64,000 bases of DNA from Ruminococcus turbiniformis (lineage in GTDB: Bacteria; Bacillota; Clostridia; Lachnospirales; Lachnospiraceae). The stretch spans positions 1 through 64,000 of the forward strand of contig NZ_JAJEQX010000018.1 in the NCBI RefSeq assembly GCF_020687545.1, in the 5' to 3' direction. A program made the translations under genes and the position numbers. A model generated the notes under the pieces. It ran no database searches. It had not been told where the DNA came from and saw only the letters and a program-made list of their open reading frames with translations. This document shows positions 16,941-23,693 of this stretch, piece after piece (position 1 is the first letter of the stretch; every line of letters starts with the position of its first letter).

Positions 16941-18299
16941 CTATCCTTCTTCATCTTTCACAGCGCGGTATGCCGCCTCTGCCTGCGAGAGAAAGGAAAG
17001 CGATCCAAACACAAGAACCACATCTTCCTCCGCAGCCTCCTGAATCGCCGCTCTCACCGCTCTTTCCACTGTCTCGGACGCTTCGTTTCCCGGCATCTCC
17101 CGCTCCGGCGCTCTTACGTCCCCACAGTAATCCCGGTAAACTTCCGCCAGCTCAGAAGCCGGAAGCACTCTGTTTCTGTCAGGAAGATCCACGGTAAAGA
17201 CGGTATCCGCAGCAGGGCCCATAATCCGGGCGATCCTTCTGTATTCCTTATCCCGGAACACGCCTGTAATGTACACCAGTCTCCGTCCGTGGAAGTAAGT
17301 CTCCACAGACTCCTTAAGCTTCAGCGCTGCGTCCTCATTGTGGGCTCCATCCAGAATAAAAACCGGATTCTCCCCGAGACAGGTAAAACGCCCCGGCCAG
17401 ACGGTGCGCTCCATGCCCCGCTTCACCGCTTCTGTACTGACTGCATATCCTCTTTCCTGCAGTGCGCGGATCACCTCCAGGGCTGTCACTGCATTCTCAA
17501 TCTGGTTCCTTCCCGCCAGGACGGTGTGAAATTTTTCCCCGCGATCCCTGCATTCACCGCCGTTCTTCCATCCGCTGTATGCGAACCGGGTTCCCCGGTG
17601 ACTCTCCTCCAGGATCTCTGCCCGGCGCGGGTCCGCCTGCACGTAACTGCAGCCGCACGCCTCCGCCCGGCTCTTTATCACCTCATTCACTGACTCCCTC
17701 TGCCGCACGGATACAACCGTGCATCCGGGTTTTATGATCCCTGCTTTGTTCTGCGCGATCTCCTCAACCGTGTCGCCGATAACGCCGATGTGATCCCTTC
17801 CAATGCTTGTAAACACAGCACAAATTGTATTGCTTACTATGTTTGTCGCATCCAGTTCTCCGCCCAGTCCGGCTTCCAGCACAACCAGGTCGCATTTCAT
17901 TTCCCGGAAATATAAAAAAGCTATCGCCGTCTCTGCTTCAAACACGGTCGGGCTGTGTTCCCCGGCCGCTTCCATGCGGGCAATAGCATCTCTAACTTTC
18001 TCCGTCAGCTGCGCGAATTTTTCTTCCGGTATCCACTCTCCGTCCGTCTGGATCCGTTCCAGATAGGAGACTACCGTCGGCGAGACATACCGCCCGACTC
18101 TGTATCCTGCCTCACTTAGTATCGTTGAAGTGTATGCAAGCACAGATCCCTTGCCGTTTGTCCCTGCAATATGTATGAACTTCAGATCATCCTGCGGATT
18201 TCCGAGTTCACGCAACAGACCTCGAATCGTATCCAAGCCAAGTACACTTCCGTATTTCGACATTTCGTCCAAATATACCCTTGCTTCTCTGTAGGTCAC
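16941..18299 (-). CDS. folC: Folylpolyglutamate synthase / dihydrofolate synthase
   Basis: Adds glutamate to dihydropteroate and to folates. The 452-residue Mur-ligase relative has the P-loop AGTNGKGSVLAY (about 45-56), the SPTVVSYLERIQ loop, ALEAGLGGELDATN, and the C-terminal ligase domain (ILDGAHNEDAALKL). It starts with GTG at 18299, with AAAGGA upstream; an ATG nine bases further upstream is out of frame. First gene of the folate operon, from the promoter at 18339-18367. Confidence 0.95.
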   Translation of the reverse strand: MTYREARVYLDEMSKYGSVLGLDTIRGLLRELGNPQDDLKFIHIAGTNGKGSVLAYTSTILSEAGYRVGRYVSPTVVSYLERIQTDGEWIPEEKFAQLTEKVRDAIARMEAAGEHSPTVFEAETAIAFLYFREMKCDLVVLEAGLGGELDATNIVSNTICAVFTSIGRDHIGVIGDTVEEIAQNKAGIIKPGCTVVSVRQRESVNEVIKSRAEACGCSYVQADPRRAEILEESHRGTRFAYSGWKNGGECRDRGEKFHTVLAGRNQIENAVTALEVIRALQERGYAVSTEAVKRGMERTVWPGRFTCLGENPVFILDGAHNEDAALKLKESVETYFHGRRLVYITGVFRDKEYRRIARIMGPAADTVFTVDLPDRNRVLPASELAEVYRDYCGDVRAPEREMPGNEASETVERAVRAAIQEAAEEDVVLVFGSLSFLSQAEAAYRAVKDEEG

Positions 18300-18338
18300 G
18301 TCTTTTCATTTCCTTTCGGTAAAGACTCGTTCCGTGAT

Positions 18339-18367
18339 ATCATAGCACTATTTTGCAGGATGCACAA
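18339..18367 (-). promoter_or_regulatory. Folate operon promoter
   Basis: On the minus strand -35 TTGTGC (18362-18367), a 17-base spacer and -10 TATGAT (18339-18344). The 5' leader would be only about 30 bases, leaving no room for a folate riboswitch. Confidence 0.7.
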
Positions 18368-18407
18368 GTTTTTATTTGCCGGCCGGCAAAGTCCGGCAAA
18401 GTCCGGA

Positions 18408-18462
18408 TTGACATGCCGTACAATATATGTTACGTTTAGTGTACTAAATGAAATAGTACACT
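18408..18462 (+). promoter_or_regulatory. Promoter and operator of the second GntR-ABC operon
   Basis: Plus strand -35 TTGACA (18408-18413), a 17-base spacer and -10 TACGTT (18431-18436). Directly after the -10 lies a perfect inverted repeat, AGTGTACTA (18438-18446) and TAGTACACT (18454-18462) with a 7-base spacer, a likely GntR operator. The 5' flank has direct repeats of CCGGCAAAGT. Confidence 0.75.
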
Positions 18463-18476
18463 TATTACAGTGTCAT

Positions 18477-18510
18477 CGGTGTACGAGGGACAATGTATCC
18501 CTGTACACCG
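18477..18510 (+). promoter_or_regulatory. Leader hairpin before gntR
   Basis: CGGTGTAC (18477-18484) pairs with GTACACCG (18503-18510), and AGGGA with TCCCT inside. It lies in the transcript leader 27 bases before the gntR start and has no U-tract, so it is more likely an mRNA-stabilising or regulatory stem than a terminator. Confidence 0.5.
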
Positions 18511-18537
18511 GTGCTGATTTCAGAGAAAGGGCGTACC

Positions 18538-18915
18538 ATGATTGCGATTGACTATCAGAGCAGACTGCCTCTGTACGAGCAGATTGTCCGGCGTTTCCAG
18601 ACGCTGATTTTAAGCGGCGCCATGCCGCCGGACACACAGATGCCCTCTGTCCGTTCGCTGGCAGTAGAGCTTTCCATCAACCCGAACACCATACAGAAGG
18701 CTTATTCCATGCTGGAACAGCAGGGCTATATCTATCCGGTCAAAGGGCGCGGAAACTTTGTCGCGGACACCGCTGTCCTCGTAAAGGAACAGAAGGGCTC
18801 CCTGTTTCAGGAACTGGAAAGACTGCTCTCATACGGCATGAAGCTGGGGATCACGAAGGAAGAATATCTGGAGGCCGTGGAGCGGCTCTGCCAAAAGGAG
18901 GAACACCATGATTGA
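18538..18915 (+). CDS. GntR family regulator (YtrA subfamily)
   Basis: A 125-residue repressor: the winged helix SRLPLYEQIVRRFQTLIL ... MPSVRSLAVELSINPNTIQKAYSMLEQQGYI is followed by a short helical tail. The start at 18538 (MIAIDYQ) has AAAGGG upstream; the earlier ATG at 18493 lies in the leader hairpin. It overlaps the next ATPase gene by eight bases and heads gntR-ATPase-permease. The inverted repeat at 18438-18462 is its probable operator. Confidence 0.92.
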   Translation: MIAIDYQSRLPLYEQIVRRFQTLILSGAMPPDTQMPSVRSLAVELSINPNTIQKAYSMLEQQGYIYPVKGRGNFVADTAVLVKEQKGSLFQELERLLSYGMKLGITKEEYLEAVERLCQKEEHHD

Positions 18916-19810
18916 GTTAAAGAATGCCGACAAGACATTTCGGAACGTCCACGCCGTTGACCATGTGACTGCACAGATCCGGGACGGGATGGTTTTTGGC
19001 CTGATCGGTTCAAACGGCGCGGGAAAAAGCACGCTTCTGCGCATGATCTGTGGGATTATCCGTCCCGATTCAGGCGAGGTGCTGGCCGACGGCCGACCCG
19101 TCTTCGAGAATCCGGAAGTCAAGGCTCAGATCTGCTTTCTGTCCGATTCGCCGTACTATTTTTCAAATGCGGACATCCGGCAGATGCGAGACTATTACTG
19201 TATGATCTATCCGTCATTTAACCGGAAGCTCTTCGACTCCCTGACAGAGAAGTTCCGCCTGGAGTCCTCGCGGAAACTGGCCTCCTTTTCAAAGGGGATG
19301 AAAAAACAGGCCTCCATACTGCTGGGGCTCTGTTCCGGCACAAAATACCTTCTCTGCGACGAGACGTTCGACGGGCTGGATCCTCTGATGCGCCAGGCAG
19401 TCAAAAGCCTTTTCGCCTCGGAGATGCTGAACCGGGATTTCACCCCTGTGATCTCCTCTCACAACCTCAGAGAACTGGAAGATATCTGCGACGGCATCGG
19501 ACTTCTTCACCAGGGGAAACTCCTTCTGACCGAGGACCTGGACCAGATCCGCTGCTCCATATGCAAGCTTCAGTGTGTGATCCCCGACGCCCGCAGGGAA
19601 GAAGCGCTGATCCGGAGCCTGCGCGTTGTAAAAATAGAGCGTTCCGGCTCTCTTCTCACACTGACAGTGAGGGGAGACCGCTCAGACGTTCTCGATCTTG
19701 CCCGGGCGCAGGAACCGCTCTTCGCGGAAGTTCTGCCGCTGACACTGGAAGAAATATTCATAAGCGAAACGGAGGTGGCCGGCTATGACATCAAAGATTT
19801 CCTTTATTAA
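18908..19810 (+). CDS. ABC transporter ATP-binding protein
   Basis: A 300-residue ATPase for the large permease encoded next. Walker A GSNGAGKST (about 36-44), a SFSKGMKKQASI signature variant, Walker B YLLCDETFDGLDP (DE preceded by C rather than a hydrophobic, still canonical DE), and the switch ISSHNL. A C-terminal regulatory-like region of about 80 residues follows. GGAGG lies five bases before the ATG. It overlaps the permease gene by 26 bases. Confidence 0.93.
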   Translation: MIELKNADKTFRNVHAVDHVTAQIRDGMVFGLIGSNGAGKSTLLRMICGIIRPDSGEVLADGRPVFENPEVKAQICFLSDSPYYFSNADIRQMRDYYCMIYPSFNRKLFDSLTEKFRLESSRKLASFSKGMKKQASILLGLCSGTKYLLCDETFDGLDPLMRQAVKSLFASEMLNRDFTPVISSHNLRELEDICDGIGLLHQGKLLLTEDLDQIRCSICKLQCVIPDARREEALIRSLRVVKIERSGSLLTLTVRGDRSDVLDLARAQEPLFAEVLPLTLEEIFISETEVAGYDIKDFLY

Positions 19811-21926
19811 ACTCATCCGCGCGGAATTAAAGCAGAGAGGATGGCTCCTTGCGCTGACCTGCATCGTCCTTTTTCTCTCCATGCCCGTATATTCGATGAT
19901 GTGGCTGGATGCCTATATGACGAACTACGGCCCGTCCGAATATATCACGGCCGCCGAAATGTACACGGATATCCGGAATATGTTTCCCGGTCTCATAAAC
20001 GGGTTCCGTTTTTCGATCCTGACTGCGGCCTTCGCAGTGTTCGGAGCGCTCAGCGCCGCAGCCGGGTTCGGATACATTCATTCCCGGGAAAAGCTGGATT
20101 TTTATCACGCACTTCCCATCAGACGAAGCCGCCGTTTTGCCGTATCCTGGCTCTGCGGGCTTCTCACATTCGTGGTGCCCTATGTCATATGCGCCGCGCT
20201 GACCGTGGCCGCAGGCGCGGTGCAGGGAATAATGGACGCGCAGCTTTCAGCCGCATGTGCTCTCGCGGCACTTGCCGGCATCCTGTGCTTCCTCCTCGTT
20301 TATCACACATGCATCCTCGGATTTATGCTCTCCGGCCGGACACCGTCCGGTCTGCTCGCCGCCCTTGCCATTTTTGTATACGCTTCCCTTGTCCTCGGGA
20401 CAATAAGTTCTCTGCAGAATGTGTATTTTAAGACTTACTATTCCCCGGGCGAAACTTTGTCAGACCGTCTGATGCAGGTTCTCTCACCGCTGGGACTTTT
20501 CTCGGCGATGAACAACTTTACGGGCATGAACGGCTTCTCCCCTGTGTCTTTTATACTGGCGGCGGTCATGTCCTGTCTCCTCCTCGGGGCTGCCCTCATT
20601 CTGTACCGCCGCTACCCGTCAGAGGCCGCGGGGAATGCCCTTTCTTTCCCGGCAGCAGCGCCCTTTGCAAAAGTGGCAGTCTGCATACCGGCGTCAGTTT
20701 TTCTGGCGCTTTTTGCACAGGCATTTACCGGAGCGGACGCATCCGGATGGACCTTTCCGCTTAGTATTCTTGCCGCACTGATTCTCTGTGCGCTGATCGA
20801 ATTTATCTACCGGATGGATCTGCGGCAGCTTTTAAAAGGATGGAAGTCTTCCCTCGTCTCCGTTGCGGGAGTGGCAGCGGTGCTTTGCATATTTCAGTTT
20901 GACCTGTTCGGATACGACACGTATCTTCCCCGGGAAGATCAGATTGAAAGCATCCGTTTCCGGGCGGACTCCTTTCCCGCCTATTTAAATTCCGTCGGAT
21001 ATTCGACGGGGTATGACGATGCTGACCTCTACTATTTCGGCGCTCCCGCCCCGGACAGCAGTACCCATCTGCTCTATACGCTCGCCCAGTCGGGTGTCCG
21101 CAGCACCCGGGACGAAAGCACCGGTTCCGAAGAAAACATACTGGGCGCGGCCTTCTGTTTTGAGCTTGAGAGCGGGCGCTCGGTCACACGATGGTATACA
21201 TTGAACTTCAGCGATGCATATGATATCATGGAAGAGCTGTTTTTAAACGAAGACTACCGGCGTTCACTTTTCCCGGTTTTTACAATGGACCGGGAACAGA
21301 TTTCCGGCGTTTCACTGACAGACGCCTACGCTACATCCACAGAGCTTCCACTCAGCGAGGAAGAGCGAAACAGTCTGCTTGACGCCTGTGAAAAGGATCT
21401 TCTCGCCGTGGACTTTTCCGTTCTTCAAAATGAGAGTCCTCTGGCAGAACTTTCTCTGGATATTCCGGATCCGTATGCAGTGACCTCTCTGCCTGCTTCC
21501 GCCGCCGCGGACACTGCCGCATCAAAAGATTCCTCTCTGGATCCCGATTCTCTGTTCACCGTCCGCGGGCTTTATATTTATCCGGGCTATGTCAATACGC
21601 TTGACTGGCTGGAGGAGCACGGGTACCGGATCCGCACAGAGATCGATCCGCAGGATGTGGCGGAACTGACTCTTACGCTGTCCCTTGAGTCTGTCCAGAG
21701 CGGCAGATACGACAGTCTTATCGGCTCTTTAAGCGGCACGGCCGTGTATACGGAGTACGGAGACAGCGGGCTTCTCACAGTTTCCGACACAGAGGACATT
21801 GCCGCAGTGCTGGAAAACACAGAGCAGTACTGGCCTGATCTTCTCGGAAACAGGCTGTCCTCCGGGGATTATCTGGACATCCGCTACCTGGAAGGGAAAG
21901 GATCCGCCGCATACGATGTGATATAA
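19785..21926 (+). CDS. ABC transporter permease with a large soluble C-terminal domain
   Basis: A 713-residue membrane protein. Residues 1-380 hold about ten hydrophobic segments (for example WLLALTCIVLFLSMPVYSMM, FVVPYVICAALTVAAGAV, ALAALAGILCFLLVYHTCI, LVSVAGVAAVLCIFQFDLFG) with the IHSREKLDFYHALPIRRS cytoplasmic loop typical of this permease family. Residues about 385-713 form a hydrophilic domain (DUF6449-like) with no catalytic motif I can see. GGAGG precedes the ATG. This GntR-ATPase-large permease arrangement recurs in Lachnospiraceae; by analogy with Ytr/Bce systems it may answer envelope or peptide stress, but the substrate is unknown. Confidence 0.88.
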   Translation: MTSKISFIKLIRAELKQRGWLLALTCIVLFLSMPVYSMMWLDAYMTNYGPSEYITAAEMYTDIRNMFPGLINGFRFSILTAAFAVFGALSAAAGFGYIHSREKLDFYHALPIRRSRRFAVSWLCGLLTFVVPYVICAALTVAAGAVQGIMDAQLSAACALAALAGILCFLLVYHTCILGFMLSGRTPSGLLAALAIFVYASLVLGTISSLQNVYFKTYYSPGETLSDRLMQVLSPLGLFSAMNNFTGMNGFSPVSFILAAVMSCLLLGAALILYRRYPSEAAGNALSFPAAAPFAKVAVCIPASVFLALFAQAFTGADASGWTFPLSILAALILCALIEFIYRMDLRQLLKGWKSSLVSVAGVAAVLCIFQFDLFGYDTYLPREDQIESIRFRADSFPAYLNSVGYSTGYDDADLYYFGAPAPDSSTHLLYTLAQSGVRSTRDESTGSEENILGAAFCFELESGRSVTRWYTLNFSDAYDIMEELFLNEDYRRSLFPVFTMDREQISGVSLTDAYATSTELPLSEEERNSLLDACEKDLLAVDFSVLQNESPLAELSLDIPDPYAVTSLPASAAADTAASKDSSLDPDSLFTVRGLYIYPGYVNTLDWLEEHGYRIRTEIDPQDVAELTLTLSLESVQSGRYDSLIGSLSGTAVYTEYGDSGLLTVSDTEDIAAVLENTEQYWPDLLGNRLSSGDYLDIRYLEGKGSAAYDVI

Positions 21927-22037
21927 TCCAGTGCAGTCGTGGCGCTGTGATCTGGTGCGGACGATGCCGTCTGGTATGATCTGATATGATCTGCCGCACG
22001 TCTTCCTGCATAGAAAAGAAAAGGAGAGTTACCTGTC

Positions 22038-22937
22038 ATGATCATCGGTTCACATGTCGGCATGAGCGGAAAGGAAATGCTGCTCGGCTCCGCAAAAGAA
22101 GCCGTATCCTACGGCGCGGACACATTTATGTTCTACACGGGAGCGCCGCAGAATACAAGACGCAAAGAGATCAGCGAGTTAAACATCGGTCCTGCATGGG
22201 ATTACATGAAAGAGCACGGCATCCGCGATATCATCGTCCATGCCCCGTACATCATCAACCTCGGAAATACCGTCAAGCCGGAGACCTTCTCCCTGGCGGT
22301 GGAATTTCTCGCAAAGGAGATTGACCGCACCGTAAGCTGCCGAAGCCACACTCTCATTCTCCATCCCGGCGCTCACGTAGGCGCAGGCACGGACGCGGGT
22401 ACAGCCCAGATCATCAAAGGGCTTAACGAAGTGCTCACCGCTGACACCGACTGCCATATTGCGCTGGAAACCATGGCCGGGAAGGGATCTGAGATCGGCC
22501 GTTCGTTTGATGAGCTGGCGCGCATCTACGACGGAGTGACGCACAGCGAAAAGCTCCGCGTCTGCTTCGATACATGCCACACAAGCGACAGCGGATATGA
22601 CATTATCCACCATTTTGACGATGTCATGGAAGATTTTGACCGGATCATCGGAAAGGATCAGATTGCCGTCTTCCACATCAATGACAGCAAGAACGTGCCC
22701 GGAGCGGCGAAAGACCGTCATGAGAACATCGGTTTTGGGGAGATTGGGTTTGACGCGCTGAACTATATCGTACACCACCCTGATTTTGAGAACATTCCAA
22801 AGATACTTGAGACGCCGTACATCCCGTCTCCGTCGAATCCGAAGAAATCCTTCGCCCCGTACCGGCATGAAATCGCAATGCTCAGAAGCGGCGTGTTCAA
22901 TCCGGATCTGAAAGAAGAAGTTATCCGGGATGCGTAA
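22038..22937 (+). CDS. nfo: Deoxyribonuclease IV (AP endonuclease)
   Basis: Zinc-dependent apurinic endonuclease of base-excision repair. The 299-residue TIM barrel shows [12 protein letters not shown] at the start, [12 protein letters not shown] (zinc His), [13 protein letters not shown] (zinc Glu), [13 protein letters not shown] (Asp, His) and [30 protein letters not shown] precedes ATG 22038. The last codons (VIRDA) and stop lie inside repeat element copy 2, so the extreme C-terminus may have been altered by it. Length is a little over the usual 280. Confidence 0.96.
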   Translation: MIIGSHVGMSGKEMLLGSAKEAVSYGADTFMFYTGAPQNTRRKEISELNIGPAWDYMKEHGIRDIIVHAPYIINLGNTVKPETFSLAVEFLAKEIDRTVSCRSHTLILHPGAHVGAGTDAGTAQIIKGLNEVLTADTDCHIALETMAGKGSEIGRSFDELARIYDGVTHSEKLRVCFDTCHTSDSGYDIIHHFDDVMEDFDRIIGKDQIAVFHINDSKNVPGAAKDRHENIGFGEIGFDALNYIVHHPDFENIPKILETPYIPSPSNPKKSFAPYRHEIAMLRSGVFNPDLKEEVIRDA

Positions 22938-22991
22938 GAGGATGCCAAGGTCTCGGGCAAGCCCGGACTTTGACTCGTCGTCTATACAAAA
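22925..22991 (-). repeat. Terminator-linked repeat element, copy 2
   Basis: On the minus strand it begins in the U-tract of the terminator at 22988-23038, passes TCCGGGCTTGCCCGAGACC and ends CATCCCGGATAAC, overlapping the nfo stop codon. It has the same polarity relative to the terminator as the other three copies. Confidence 0.7.
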
Positions 22992-23038
22992 ACCGGGAAA
23001 TGCATCAGGCCCTGACCTGAACGCATTTCCCGGTTTTT
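22988..23038. terminator. Bidirectional terminator between nfo and tRNA-Arg
   Basis: A 16-base perfect stem, AAAAACCGGGAAATGC (22988-23003) with GCATTTCCCGGTTTTT (23023-23038), and an inner stem TCAGG/CCTGA. U-tracts follow on both strands, serving nfo (plus) and tRNA-Arg (minus). Confidence 0.92.
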
Positions 23039-23045
23039 CTGTTCC

Positions 23046-23117
23046 AGCGTCTGAACGGAGTCGAACCGTCGCACATGCCTCCGGAGGGCATTGCTCTATC
23101 CACTGAGCTACAGACGC
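23046..23117 (-). tRNA. tRNA-Arg (anticodon CCG)
   Basis: The cloverleaf folds on the minus strand: acceptor GCGTCTG/CAGACGC, D arm GCTC-AGTGGATA-GAGC, anticodon stem ATGCC/GGCAT around loop CTCCGGA (anticodon CCG, reading CGG), a 4-base variable region, and T arm GACGG-TTCGACT-CCGTT. CCA is not encoded and the discriminator base would be U. It lies after the sipW gene and ends in the terminator at 22988-23038. Confidence 0.93.
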
Positions 23118-23190
23118 ATTCCGGCTGTCATAAAAGAGGAAAGCTTACACTTCCTCTTCAACAGCCGTAATTATCCTAGCACAAATACAG
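23118..23190 (-). promoter_or_regulatory. Likely tRNA-Arg promoter and leader hairpin
   Basis: On the minus strand TTTACT, a 17-base spacer and TAGGAT lie between the sipW stop and the tRNA. A 40-odd base hairpin follows: CGGCTGT...ACAGCCG flanking AAGAGGAA/TTTCCTCTT. This stem could also act as a weak end for the sipW operon. Confidence 0.5.
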
Positions 23191-23210
23191 AAAAAAGTAA
23201 AGAGCTTTCT

Positions 23211-23693
23211 CTACAAATTCCTTCTGCCGGAAAACGCCCACAGCACCCAGACAAAAACAGCAGCGGTGGCAACCGCCGCTTTCACTCCCGGCAGCGCAAG
23301 CACATGTACCGCGTATCCTGCATATGGGACCCACGCCATTGTCTCTCCCGCGAAATTTTCCTCTGTAGTCACAGCAGCGTCCGGCACGTCGTTGCTGTCC
23401 CCCTTCGTGACAATCCCCTGTGCCGTAACCTCTGCCGCCCGGTGTGTCACAAGCACACCGGACGCACTCTCAAATGCGATGATATCGCCCTTTTCCACGT
23501 CTTCATACGCTCTGTTCGTATCCACGAAACAGAGACTTCCCACAGGAATCTCCGGCTCCATGCTTCCGCTCATGACGACATAGGGCCGGATACCCGCAGC
23601 CCGGGACAGAATCACTGCAAGGACGGCCAGGACAAGCGCCCCCTGCATCACGTCTAAGAGCATCCATTTTCTTCGTCTCCTTGCCTTTTTCAT
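23211..23693 (-). CDS. sipW: Signal peptidase I, SipW type
   Basis: Membrane peptidase of the archaeal/ER-like class that uses Ser-His rather than Ser-Lys. The 160 residues show an N-terminal membrane segment (about 16-31), the catalytic Ser44 in VVMSGSMEPEIPVGSL, His84 in GVLVTHRAAEV replacing the usual lysine, a conserved GDSNDVPD box (98-105) and a C-terminal membrane segment (138-155). Its ATG overlaps the stop of the adhesin gene. In Bacillus SipW specifically processes TasA and TapA; here three TasA-like proteins are encoded upstream in the same unit, so they are its likely substrates. Confidence 0.94.
   Translation of the reverse strand: MKKARRRRKWMLLDVMQGALVLAVLAVILSRAAGIRPYVVMSGSMEPEIPVGSLCFVDTNRAYEDVEKGDIIAFESASGVLVTHRAAEVTAQGIVTKGDSNDVPDAAVTTEENFAGETMAWVPYAGYAVHVLALPGVKAAVATAAVFVWVLWAFSGRRNL

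Noticed and set aside
16629..17693. 354-residue plus-strand open frame opposite folC
   Set aside because: It lies antisense to a clear folC, is rich in Arg, Pro and Ser, and shows no family motif. An artefact of the GC-rich complementary frame.
18300..18420. THF riboswitch before folC
   Set aside because: The promoter leaves only about 30 bases of leader, too short for the aptamer.
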